Position numbers and translations under genes: made by a program | Shown here: in pieces, positions 1-8,059 of the stretch | Position numbering within the stretch: the first letter of the stretch is position 1 | Layout: every line of letters starts with the position of its first letter | The notes under the pieces: model-generated | The model's database searches: none | Seen by the model: only the letters and a program-made list of their open reading frames with translations | Told to the model about the DNA's origin: nothing | From: Vogesella fluminis | GTDB taxonomy: Bacteria > Pseudomonadota > Gammaproteobacteria > Burkholderiales > Chromobacteriaceae | NCBI RefSeq assembly: GCF_014652335.1 | Contig: NZ_BMYP01000002.1 | Location: forward strand, 1 to 52,223 | Reading direction: 5' to 3' | Length of the DNA stretch: 52,223 nt

Positions 1-8
1 TCACTCCC

Positions 9-1511
9 GTGAAACGGGTTGCAAGGCAAGCCGGCGTCCCTCAAGACATGCTGAGAGGATGGCTGCTCGGCAAGCAACCACGCCCATCGAGTGCCAAGTA
101 TCTCATGCGTATCGAAGCGTTCTTTGGCCTGGAGCGAAGCAGTCTCATCAACTTAGCTGGCGTGAAGCCACGGGGTTACAAAGCCCAACTCGGCGGGCAG
201 CCTGCCCAGATTCAATACAATCAAACGGTCCTAGCGCTTACCCAGCAGCAATATTGCTGTAAGCCGGAACCGGATTCTCCCTTGCGTCAGCAATGGTACG
301 AATACGTGGCGTACAAGACTGCAGCCGTTCCCATCTTAAAGCGGACCAAGCGCGGCAAATGGCGATTCTCTCCATGTCCGCTATCCCCAAGCACTGATGC
401 GAACTGGTGGGCATTCCATGATGGCAAAGAAGTCGCCTCAGCACGGATTGCCTGGCACAAGACGTCTTCCTACCTTGGATGGCTGTCACTTCCTCAGGAA
501 CGCGGTGGCAAGGGATTGCCTATAGATAGCGTACAGACGCTGGCTTGGCTGGCCGTCCCCGACTTTCTGGAAGAATACCTGGATTGGTGCAAGGAAAGGG
601 TCGGAACGCGCAACCGGGGTACCACTCAGTTTTTGGCATTCGTTGCATCACTGGTTCGCCCACGCTTTGGCTACCTGTGGCAGCAACCTGACATGCTGGC
701 GACCTTGCCTGCTGAATATGCCACTGAAGAATGGACGGCGCTCTGCGAGCGGCAATTTGACTTGACCGAGCAACTGGTATCGGCTTACCAAGGGGAAATC
801 GAAGTCTCACGAGACTCGTTTGCGCCCATTCGCAAGCTTGTCGAATTACGTCAGCCAATGGAAGCTATCGTGGATATGGTTCAACGCATGCGTGCCAACC
901 GCCCAGTAGGCTCCCCATCCCTGGAGGCTATCTGGGCCAGAGACCTGGCCCTTATCAAGCTCATCATCTCGAACCCGCTTCGCCGCAGGAACCTGGCGCA
1001 CTTGACGTGGCGCCCCGACAATACGGGTGAGCTCTATCAGCGTGCTGATGGGTCATGGTGGATTCGCATCTCCAAAACCAAGTTCAAAAACCGCAACGGT
1101 GCCGCGGGGAACTCCATCTATGATTGCGAAGTGCAATCTTCTGCTTGGGCAGACCTTGAACGCTACCTGTTCATCTATCGGCCCAAACTGCTGCGCTTCC
1201 CTACCGACTTGGTCTTTCTGACCAGGCTCGAGTGCGGGACGACCTCCCATCAACCATGGGCGGAGTTGAGTGCAAAAATATATGAACTGACGGCCAAGTA
1301 CATTCCCCAGTGTTCTGGCTTCAGGGCTCACGCCTTCCGACACATCGTCGCTACGTCCATTTTGAAAGCCGATGGCGGCACACATAAAACGGCAGCACGG
1401 GTACTGAACGACCGGGTAGAGACCATTGAGAAGCATTACGATGGGCTTACCAGCAACGACGGAGCCATGGAAATGGGACGCTTGCTCGGGCCTCAGTTCA
1501 GCCGTATGTAA
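9..1511 (+). CDS. Tyrosine site-specific recombinase (5' end outside window)
   Basis: This is a phage-integrase-type tyrosine recombinase, an enzyme that cuts and rejoins DNA through a tyrosine nucleophile to move an element. The C-terminal third carries the signature residues: an arginine in LRRRNLAHLTW near residue 325, HAFR at 441-444, and the candidate nucleophile in KHYDG at Tyr477. The N-terminal part contains a helix-turn-helix-like stretch. The frame is open to the window edge with a GTG at 9, so the true start probably lies upstream. It points into the island and could serve the island or a nested element. A perfect hairpin follows it. The family call is firm; its target site is unknown. 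Confidence 0.8.
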   Translation: MKRVARQAGVPQDMLRGWLLGKQPRPSSAKYLMRIEAFFGLERSSLINLAGVKPRGYKAQLGGQPAQIQYNQTVLALTQQQYCCKPEPDSPLRQQWYEYVAYKTAAVPILKRTKRGKWRFSPCPLSPSTDANWWAFHDGKEVASARIAWHKTSSYLGWLSLPQERGGKGLPIDSVQTLAWLAVPDFLEEYLDWCKERVGTRNRGTTQFLAFVASLVRPRFGYLWQQPDMLATLPAEYATEEWTALCERQFDLTEQLVSAYQGEIEVSRDSFAPIRKLVELRQPMEAIVDMVQRMRANRPVGSPSLEAIWARDLALIKLIISNPLRRRNLAHLTWRPDNTGELYQRADGSWWIRISKTKFKNRNGAAGNSIYDCEVQSSAWADLERYLFIYRPKLLRFPTDLVFLTRLECGTTSHQPWAELSAKIYELTAKYIPQCSGFRAHAFRHIVATSILKADGGTHKTAARVLNDRVETIEKHYDGLTSNDGAMEMGRLLGPQFSRM

Positions 1512-1559
1512 GTCGCTACGATTCAGAGCAGCCGCATTTTCAGTCTCACCCTCCCATCA

Positions 1560-1584
1560 AAGCCCAACACCATGTGTTGGGCTT
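1560..1584 (+). terminator. Hairpin after the recombinase
   Basis: A perfect 11-bp inverted repeat (AAGCCCAACAC, 3-base loop, GTGTTGGGCTT) lies about 50 bases after the recombinase stop. There is no clear T-run, so termination is inferred from position and symmetry. Confidence 0.5.
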
Positions 1585-1873
1585 ACTGTGAGAGCGGCAC
1601 TTGATGCAGCCGTTCGACCACCATCATCAGATTACGCCTCACCCTAGGCCCCAAATGCGCCAGCAAACGTTCCCGCTGGGGTTTCTCCATTTTGTTGTCC
1701 TCTCACAAAATGGCACCCGCCAGCCCGTTGCAGGTCAGATGTAGAAAATGCAGAAAAACAGTGTCTGCTCAATAGCTTGAATTCAAAATTTGAGAAAACA
1801 CAAGGGGCCAGCAAGCCTGTTTCTCCATCGCTGCCCATGGTGCCTTCTCACATGATTAGATGGACGATAGTTA
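1585..1873. other. Gap between recombinase and HNH gene
   Basis: No convincing gene is seen on either strand between the recombinase hairpin and the 3' end of the broken HNH gene. Base composition falls towards A+T around 1740-1800. Nothing else was identified. Confidence 0.4.
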
Positions 1874-2272
1874 TCAGCGAAAGCAATGCTCACGATGCCA
1901 CTCGAGATAGGCCCTGTGCTGCTCAGTCAGACCAGAAATAACCTCTGCCCCCGAGAGACCCATGAGAGCTCGGCGGTCGACATCCAGTCGCTCAGAAATC
2001 TGAATACCGCCCGAGTCCAGGAACGTCACCCAGCCCCCATCAAACAATGCATCAAGGTGCGGTGCTAGCAGCAGGCCGTTGAACACATCGAGTCGTTCTG
2101 CATCAGATACGCAGTCGGCCCAGGGTTTGATGTGGGAGGCGCGCAGCAACGGCACGACATCCAACCCGGTGACAGCACAGCGCCCCTGCCAATAGTCGAT
2201 GAGCGCTTGCCGGAAAATATCCTGACCAACACGCTGGACGACCAAGCGCTCTGCCTCAGTGGATGTAGGCAG
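1874..2272 (-). pseudogene. HNH endonuclease, 3' part, cut off by the IS
   Basis: This is the catalytic half of an HNH endonuclease of the HNH_2 type. The motif is visible as CAVTGL, then RASHIKPW, then a conserved NGLLLAPHLDALFD stretch. Its natural 5' end is missing: reading upstream, the frame runs into the left end of the insertion sequence at 2273, and the apparent start there belongs to the IS end. Removing the IS and one copy of the 4-bp duplication joins this part in frame to 3477-3870 and restores a 262-residue protein. HNH proteins of this kind are common nuclease effectors in defence islands; here it is probably inactive. Confidence 0.8.
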
Positions 2273-2288
2273 CGACGTCCCCCCGTTC

Positions 2289-3152
2289 TCAGTAGCACTG
2301 AGCATTAGAGTCCGAGGCTAATTTACCTGATTTCTCTGCGAGTGATTTGGCGTAGGCCGCTGGCGTCAAACCACCCAGTGCTCTCTTCGGTCTTTCATGG
2401 TTGTACTCCTTTCGCCACGCTTCGATCACCACCTGTGCATGGCGCAGGCTGGTGAACCAGTGCTCGTTCAGGCACTCATCCCGGAAACGCCCGTTAAACG
2501 ATTCGATGTAGGCGTTCTGATTGGGCTTGCCGGGCTCGATGAGGAAGAGCTGAACGCCACGAGCATGCGCCCAGGTAAGCATGGCGCGGCTGCAGAACTC
2601 CTTGCCGTTATCGGTCCTGATCGCTTTGGGCAAGCCGCGTGTTTTCGCCAACTGGTCGAGGACTCGGGTCAGGTGCAGGCCGCTCATCGCCCGTTCCGGC
2701 ACAATGGCGACGGCCTCGTGTGTTGCATCATCGACAACGGTCAGGCTCTTGATGACACGGCCCTCTGCCGTCCGGTCGAACACGAAGTCCATCGACCAGA
2801 CTTGGTTGGCGGCCAAGGGGCGAGCCAGCGGGTGACGAGCTGCCACCGGCACCTTCTTGCGCTTACGCCGGCGAATTTGCAGACCCGCCTCGGCATAGAG
2901 CCGATCCACCCGCTTGTGATTGACCCGCATGCCTTCCTGCCGCAGCTTCAGGTAGATCATGCCGGCCCCGTAGCGTCGGTGACGTTGCGCGAGCGCGATG
3001 ATCTTCGCTTTCAAGGCGACATTGCGGTCGGTGGCGGGCTGGTAACGGAATGAACTGGGGCTCATGCCGGCTAGACGCAGCGATCGACGCTCGCTGAGCC
3101 CATTGCCCACCAGATGGCGCACCAGCTCCCGCCGTGACGGTGCGCTCACCAC
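2289..3152 (-). CDS. IS3-family transposase OrfB (DDE catalytic domain)
   Basis: This is the catalytic half of the transposase, with an rve/DDE integrase core. The acidic residues are visible in VWSMDFVFD, in IRTDNGKEF and in [12 protein letters not shown]. The N-terminal part matches the helix-turn-helix region usually found in OrfB. It overlaps OrfA by a few bases and lies in the -1 frame relative to it, so it is expected to be made mainly as an OrfAB fusion by ribosomal frameshifting. It appears intact, so the element may still be active. Confidence 0.92.
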   Translation of the reverse strand: MVSAPSRRELVRHLVGNGLSERRSLRLAGMSPSSFRYQPATDRNVALKAKIIALAQRHRRYGAGMIYLKLRQEGMRVNHKRVDRLYAEAGLQIRRRKRKKVPVAARHPLARPLAANQVWSMDFVFDRTAEGRVIKSLTVVDDATHEAVAIVPERAMSGLHLTRVLDQLAKTRGLPKAIRTDNGKEFCSRAMLTWAHARGVQLFLIEPGKPNQNAYIESFNGRFRDECLNEHWFTSLRHAQVVIEAWRKEYNHERPKRALGGLTPAAYAKSLAEKSGKLASDSNAQCY

Positions 3153-3415
3153 TTTTTTCGCAGGGCCTCTTTGGCAATCTCGTTCTCGAGCATCGTTTCG
3201 GCCAGGAGCTTCTTCAGCCGTGCGTTCTCGGTTTCCAGTTCCTTAAGGCGCTTGGCCTCCGAGACGTTCATGCCGCCAAACTTGCTGCGCCAGAGGTAGT
3301 AGCTGGCCTCGGAGAAGGCGTGCTTGCGGCAGAGTTCTGCCACCGGGATGCCGGTTTCGGCTTCTCGCAGGAAGCCGATGATCTGTTCTTCGGTGAAGCG
3401 TTTCTTCATGTCCAA
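3146..3415 (-). CDS. IS3-family transposase OrfA
   Basis: This 89-residue DNA-binding protein begins [18 protein letters not shown] and continues through the [15 protein letters not shown] helix-turn-helix and a leucine-rich coiled coil ([15 protein letters not shown]). It ends ALRKKW just after the slippery run. It recognises the IS ends and supplies the N-terminus of the OrfAB transposase. It is complete. Confidence 0.92.
   Translation of the reverse strand: MDMKKRFTEEQIIGFLREAETGIPVAELCRKHAFSEASYYLWRSKFGGMNVSEAKRLKELETENARLKKLLAETMLENEIAKEALRKKW
3152..3158 (-). promoter_or_regulatory. Programmed -1 frameshift site in the transposase
   Basis: On the minus strand the heptamer AAAAAAG reads A-AAA-AAG in the OrfA frame, at the OrfA/OrfB overlap. 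This is the standard slippery sequence by which IS3 elements produce OrfAB. Confidence 0.75.
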
Positions 3416-3476
3416 TCTCCATGTGTGGTTGATTGGACTCTAAAGTCACGTGCTACTCAATACCGGGGGGACGTCG

Positions 3477-3870
3477 GCAGGCTGCTTGTGCGGGCACGAA
3501 AGACGGCAGCCGGCGCCTCCCCCATCACGTGCTCCAACGTTACAGTACGTAAGAGCAAGCGGTGCAGCGCCTCGAAGCCTTGTATTGCATCCACTTGCAC
3601 CGGCCATGGTGGGTCAGCTTGTGCTGTTATGTTGTCGCAATCCTTGGCCGCCTTGCTCCCCACGCTTTCGTCCGATATAACGACCCGGTAGACACCGGCG
3701 TGTTTGATGGCAACGCCAACGCGTCCTGGAAGCAGTGTTGACCGGAAGACAAGCAAATCACCCTCTTGGATTGGACTGAGGTCAAACCCTGCATCCTGGG
3801 CTGCCTTTTTCACCCGAATCCGCTCGAGCCTGAGGAGATTACCTGCTGATAACTTTGACGCCTGGCTCAT
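3477..3870 (-). pseudogene. HNH endonuclease, 5' part, cut off by the IS
   Basis: This is the N-terminal portion of the split HNH endonuclease, starting MSQASKLSAGN. It contains about 130 residues of a domain I do not recognise, which may be for substrate recognition. The frame enters the right end of the IS at 3476 and ends shortly inside it. Joined across the IS with one GCAG copy removed, it reads ...RARTSSL-PTSTEAERL... straight into the HNH half (789 nt in all). It lies 158 bases downstream of the RT-nitrilase gene on the same strand, so it may once have been co-transcribed with it. Confidence 0.8.
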
Positions 3871-4028
3871 GTGCCTTTAGCTCCAGTCAACTGTTCATAC
3901 CGTTCGACGCGTAATCGTCTAGTGCGAAGAGGAAGTCGTCGAGTAGCCAAGACAGCTTCGCCAAGCCAATCACCTCAACACGTCAATTGCATAGGCGCTA
4001 CGGACCCACAATCAGGGAGGACTAAGCG

Positions 4029-7000
4029 CTACCGTCTATTCAAACCAGCTGGTCGCGTCTTTCCAATTCTTTCTCGAACCTCCTTCATCACTGCCACTGG
4101 TGGCGCTGCAGCCCTGAGCAATGGCCCAAAATCATCCAGTTCAATATCAAAGATGGCTATCGAGAGCTGGTTTCCGCCATGCGCATGCGAAATCAACCGC
4201 TTATGTTCGGCATCATAGGGAGCCTGAGCCGTCGAACCACCATACTCGCCACAATTAACGACCAGCACGTGTTGGTACATGTGGTAGCGCAGCGCGGAAA
4301 CCATACTGTCAAAGGTCTTGACGTCCTTGTTCATGGCCGCGATGACAAACATGTGCGCTTCGTCTCGCAAGTCCGCCGCAAGCGCCAAATCCGTCGCGTC
4401 GTAACAGATGGCGCCGGCTATACGGTACGGACGCTCGCTCCCATTTTGAAGCTCAATAACAACCTGGTATGGGCGCCATGGGGAAATACCAAGGATGTTC
4501 TCTTCATCAGCAGTCAAATGCCACTTTCCCTGGTCCACCTCCACCCAGGAACGCCTACCACCTCTTCGCTGAGGAACAAGCCAACGTGCCGCATTGACGG
4601 GACCAGAAACACCGGGAGCGGTGGCGCCAACAAGGCCATAGAAGAGCATCGCGCCGGTAGCATCTGAAAACGCCCTCATCAAGTCTTGGTCGTCTACATG
4701 AATCGCGAACTCAGGGAAGATGACCAAGTCGACTTCAGGTTTCTCTTGCCGCCCGAGAACTTCATCACGCACTTTGATGTGTCTGTGCGCCAGATGCAGG
4801 AGCGCCGCGGTGTGATTCCGATGTCGCTCCCTGTAACCGAGAGCATCGAGGCCTTCAAGTCCATCGACAAAATCGGAGCAGGCAGGCATCAGCCCCTGAA
4901 CTTGAACAACTCTCAAGGAACGGCTTTCGCGTAACGGCCACTGCACGGGATAGCGATACATCGGCATGTCGGAACCATATCCATAGATTTCGGACTGTTC
5001 CCGCAAACGCTCCGCTATCAACTCGGAGAACTCCTCGACACTGTCGATGTCCGCGAGCAGTGACTCTCCATTTCCATTTGCGATACCTGGCCATTGCAGT
5101 AACTCCAGGAGCAACGCCGACATCCAAGGCGTAATGGCCGACGTGGTTCCAACCAGTGCAGTCGATGTATGGACCATCCCCGTTCGTCGACTTTGCCAAG
5201 TGCTCCTTATTCCGCGATACCAACCCGTACCGTCTTCAGTGAGAAGCCAGTTCCGTGCAGTGAAATCCGGCTGTCCTGTCGCAGCGGCCCTTAGGAGTCG
5301 TCCGAAGGCATACATCCATCCCCAGCCTTTCCCGCACCAGGTAGGGGTTTCGTATGTCGGGTCAGTTTCGACATCAGCACGCCAGCTAACCTCAAGAACT
5401 TTAGCTGTCGGGTCCTTGAGTTTGTTCCAATCGGTACAACTCAGGCTCAAACTTGCCGGTGTAAGCCCGTGCGGATGCTTCAGCACCCTTTTTGGCAAAT
5501 CGGTCGTAAAACACTGAGCGAGGTGCAACAGCGCGTTCTCTTCAGAGAAAACGGCCTGCGGATGCGAAATCACCTTGAGAAACGGAATCAAGACGTTTGT
5601 CTCAAGTTGCGAAGCTGGTGACCGCAAACGGCAATCGAGATACACGCGAAGGTATTCTGGAGGTCGGAACTTCTTGCCCCTTCCGACCACTGCAGCAAGG
5701 AGGTCGTGGTTTGTGTGCCCAATCAATCGAACCACTTCGGAAACATCCTTCTTCGGGCGCCCCTTCGAAAAATCGCGGAACCAGCCAACATAGTGCTTTT
5801 CGTCTGAATCAAGCTGCATGCCTACCAGTGAAACCGCGACCTCATCACAAGCGGGCAACTCTCGACAGCGGCTCTCACCCTTCATGTAATCATTGAGCGC
5901 CCGGTGGTAGGAGAGCTCAGGCGTCGTTGGCAGAGCATCCAAAGGAGTACGCGAGGAGGAGAGAAGGAGAGAGGCCTGCTGCTGGACATACCAAGGCACA
6001 CATGGCCATGCTTCAAGAACCTCGGTCGCTAGGACGACAAGTTCATTCCGATAGGCTTCCTGGTCGCCAACAGCGAAAGCGACATCGCGGGAAGCCTGCC
6101 GGCCGGTTTCCATCGCTCCTGCCTTGAACAGTTCGGCAAGCACATAGTAGGCGACTCGCTTCTCATCATCAGGTGTCTCCTCCTCCCGAAGCTTGGTCTT
6201 CAAAGCCTCAAGCACCGGCTTGAGCAAATCCGGACTCGGGAAAAGGTCCAGGGCATATCGCAACACCTGAACGAGCGAAGGATTAACGGACCAAGCGGCA
6301 ACCAGTCTTCGCGCCGTGACTTCGAAGTCGTGCAGCAGCGCTTCCTTGGCTGTTCCGCCCTCCGGCAGTTCTTCCGTGAGGTTGGTCATGCTGCGACGCA
6401 TGCGAAGCGACCGAGTGAGGCGGTAGGCGGAGAACCGGGTCAGAGTGTCGTCCCGGACTTCAAGCTTGGGCCGCGCCACAGAGGCCAAGAGTGGAATTGA
6501 GGAGAGGTCGGAACCTGAGCTCGCGGTCGCTGCACCAAGTTCGGCCAAGGCCAGCAAACCATTCAGGCCAGCTTCAACTTGCTGCAATGTGGCTACATCG
6601 AACGGGCCGCTCAGCTGATGCTGCAGCAGCTTCATGCGAGCTGCGGTCCCTGCATCCCCACCAACGGCTCGGTACGGCTCAACCTCCGTCTTGTCTTGAT
6701 TGATACGCAGGCGCCCCGCTCCGGTCGTCGCATCCAGTTGCTCTTGTACCCACTGGGGAATGGCCTCTCTAATCAGCGCCTCGGGATTTGGCCAATCACG
6801 CACGGACACAACCAAGCGCAAGTCATCCACATACCGGCAATAGTCGTGAACCGTGACGGGTTCATGTTCACCAACAGAGCCGCCCGCTTGAGCAACCGCT
6901 CCAAGCGCCTTGTCGAACGCCAGCATGTAGGCATTCGCGAGGAATCCACTCGCCAATAACCCCTGAGGCAACCCTCGTGGGAGGACCTTATCCCTGAAGA

Positions 7001-7829
7001 GCCCTCTCAATTCGCAGTCTTCTTCCCTCCAGGCGAAGGTCAGTATCTTCCGCAGGAGGGGCCAGAACTGAGGGTCGGCTGCTGGCACCTCTGCATAACG
7101 TCGTTTAAACGCCGAGTAAGTCGTTCTCAGTTTGCTGACCAGTGTTTTGACGTCAACGTTGTCATAGAACGCACTGAGGTCCAGTTTGACAATGAAAACA
7201 TCCACATCAGGGTTTTCATTTTCAACCTTGCGGGCAAGTACATTGGGGCGTTCCACAAACTGCTGATAGTCCTGGAAATAACGACTGTAGGACGTCGCAT
7301 TACCCCAAGAGAAATGGGCTCGAGAGTTGTCACCCGACCACCTGCAGTAGAGCCGGTTGCCATAACTAAACACTCCACCGGCGAGGGCCTCTTCAGCTGG
7401 CAAGGAAGTGTTGCCCTGAGCGGTTTCGATACAGTCAGCAAGGCAAAGCATCGCAGCAGTCAGAACGGTTTGCTCGCGGATACCGAGATGAGCGAGTGGA
7501 CGAAGAACAGGGCGCGCCCCTTCGTCGCCAAGCACGGCGCCCCACCCGCCAGTAAACGCCTCCCCAAATCCCCACGAGCCATTTTTTGGCGCAGGAACAA
7601 GCAAAGCCGGGCTCGGCCGAAACCCTCCGTCCTTAAGTTCCTCGGACCACTGGCGAAGCCTCTGGTCTAGGTCGACCGCCGAGCAATCCAACTCCAAGGT
7701 ATCAGCATACCAGTTGTGTCGACGGATATAGGTGTGAGCCTTCTTCCAGGCTTGAGCGAGCACAACGACATCGCTCAACAAACTGACACGTGGAGCGAGA
7801 AATCGGTACTTGTCTCGAACGATGCTCAT
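4029..7829 (-). CDS. Reverse transcriptase-nitrilase fusion (defence-associated RT type 1, UG1)
   Basis: This 1266-residue protein has a reverse transcriptase domain in its N-terminal third and a nitrilase-like domain at its C-terminus. RT motif A is VKLDLSAFYDN with Asp217, LPQG is at 287-290, and the catalytic YVDD is at 333-336. The nitrilase Glu-Lys-Cys triad appears intact: Glu1040 in FPEFA, Lys1102 in GKWHL and Cys1142 in AICYD. The middle 500 residues look helical and unassigned. This architecture is known from the 'unknown group 1' RTs, shown in published work to protect bacteria against phages. The ATG at 7829 overlaps the stop of an 11-codon upstream frame. No structured RNA template or companion membrane gene is obvious. 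The assignment is confident; the mechanism is not readable from sequence. Confidence 0.93.
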   Translation of the reverse strand: MSIVRDKYRFLAPRVSLLSDVVVLAQAWKKAHTYIRRHNWYADTLELDCSAVDLDQRLRQWSEELKDGGFRPSPALLVPAPKNGSWGFGEAFTGGWGAVLGDEGARPVLRPLAHLGIREQTVLTAAMLCLADCIETAQGNTSLPAEEALAGGVFSYGNRLYCRWSGDNSRAHFSWGNATSYSRYFQDYQQFVERPNVLARKVENENPDVDVFIVKLDLSAFYDNVDVKTLVSKLRTTYSAFKRRYAEVPAADPQFWPLLRKILTFAWREEDCELRGLFRDKVLPRGLPQGLLASGFLANAYMLAFDKALGAVAQAGGSVGEHEPVTVHDYCRYVDDLRLVVSVRDWPNPEALIREAIPQWVQEQLDATTGAGRLRINQDKTEVEPYRAVGGDAGTAARMKLLQHQLSGPFDVATLQQVEAGLNGLLALAELGAATASSGSDLSSIPLLASVARPKLEVRDDTLTRFSAYRLTRSLRMRRSMTNLTEELPEGGTAKEALLHDFEVTARRLVAAWSVNPSLVQVLRYALDLFPSPDLLKPVLEALKTKLREEETPDDEKRVAYYVLAELFKAGAMETGRQASRDVAFAVGDQEAYRNELVVLATEVLEAWPCVPWYVQQQASLLLSSSRTPLDALPTTPELSYHRALNDYMKGESRCRELPACDEVAVSLVGMQLDSDEKHYVGWFRDFSKGRPKKDVSEVVRLIGHTNHDLLAAVVGRGKKFRPPEYLRVYLDCRLRSPASQLETNVLIPFLKVISHPQAVFSEENALLHLAQCFTTDLPKRVLKHPHGLTPASLSLSCTDWNKLKDPTAKVLEVSWRADVETDPTYETPTWCGKGWGWMYAFGRLLRAAATGQPDFTARNWLLTEDGTGWYRGIRSTWQSRRTGMVHTSTALVGTTSAITPWMSALLLELLQWPGIANGNGESLLADIDSVEEFSELIAERLREQSEIYGYGSDMPMYRYPVQWPLRESRSLRVVQVQGLMPACSDFVDGLEGLDALGYRERHRNHTAALLHLAHRHIKVRDEVLGRQEKPEVDLVIFPEFAIHVDDQDLMRAFSDATGAMLFYGLVGATAPGVSGPVNAARWLVPQRRGGRRSWVEVDQGKWHLTADEENILGISPWRPYQVVIELQNGSERPYRIAGAICYDATDLALAADLRDEAHMFVIAAMNKDVKTFDSMVSALRYHMYQHVLVVNCGEYGGSTAQAPYDAEHKRLISHAHGGNQLSIAIFDIELDDFGPLLRAAAPPVAVMKEVRERIGKTRPAGLNRR

Positions 7830-7865
7830 GCTGTGGCTCGTGCTGTCCAGTTATGCTCCATGGTA
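7830..7865 (-). other. Possible leader peptide upstream of the RT-nitrilase gene
   Basis: The short frame MEHNWTARATA starts with ATG, is preceded by GAGGG at good spacing, and its TGA overlaps the ATG of the RT-nitrilase gene as ATGA. It may couple translation of the long gene, which has no clear Shine-Dalgarno of its own, or it may be chance. Confidence 0.3.
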
Positions 7866-8045
7866 TCCCTCGCGTCTCAATACGTGTCGCTGCGTGCGGT
7901 AGCCTTTGTCAAAGAGGTCGCGTACCTTGGCATTGGGCCATACAAACGGGCGCTGGATGTCGGGCAAGCCAAGACTCCCGATGGCGATGCCCTGCATAAG
8001 CTTGCCAAGGCTGTAATCGACCTTTTTGAAAAGCGTGCTATCCAT
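7851..8045 (-). pseudogene. DUF262 (GmrS-like) N-terminal stub
   Basis: The residues MDSTLFKKVDYSLGKLMQGI and GLPDIQRPFVWPNAKVRDLF are the typical start of DUF262 proteins, which include the GmrSD modification-dependent endonucleases. Full-length members run to several hundred residues. Here homology stops after about 50 residues and the frame ends in unrelated codons 20 residues later. The ATG at 8045 follows the stop of the SMC-like ATPase by 14 bases, so the full gene was probably the next cistron of the operon before a deletion joined its start to the RT locus. Confidence 0.75.
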
Positions 8046-8059
8046 TTTTCTTATTCCAA

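Larger units (their letters stand above)
2273..3476 (-). mobile_element. IS3-family insertion sequence (IS407-like)
   Basis: The element is about 1.2 kb with imperfect terminal inverted repeats. Both ends start CGACGTCCCCCCG, then share AGTAGCAC and TTAGAGTCC. It is flanked by the direct repeat GCAG (2269-2272 and 3477-3480), a 4-bp duplication as expected for the IS407 group. It contains the two overlapping transposase frames typical of IS3 elements. It has split an HNH endonuclease gene. The exact outer base is inferred from the repeat match and the clean in-frame rejoining of the host gene. Confidence 0.88.

Noticed and set aside
4029-7829. Retron or group II intron reverse transcriptase
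   Set aside because: There is no maturase domain, no intron-like RNA around the gene and no visible msr-msd. The C-terminal nitrilase domain identifies the UG1 type.
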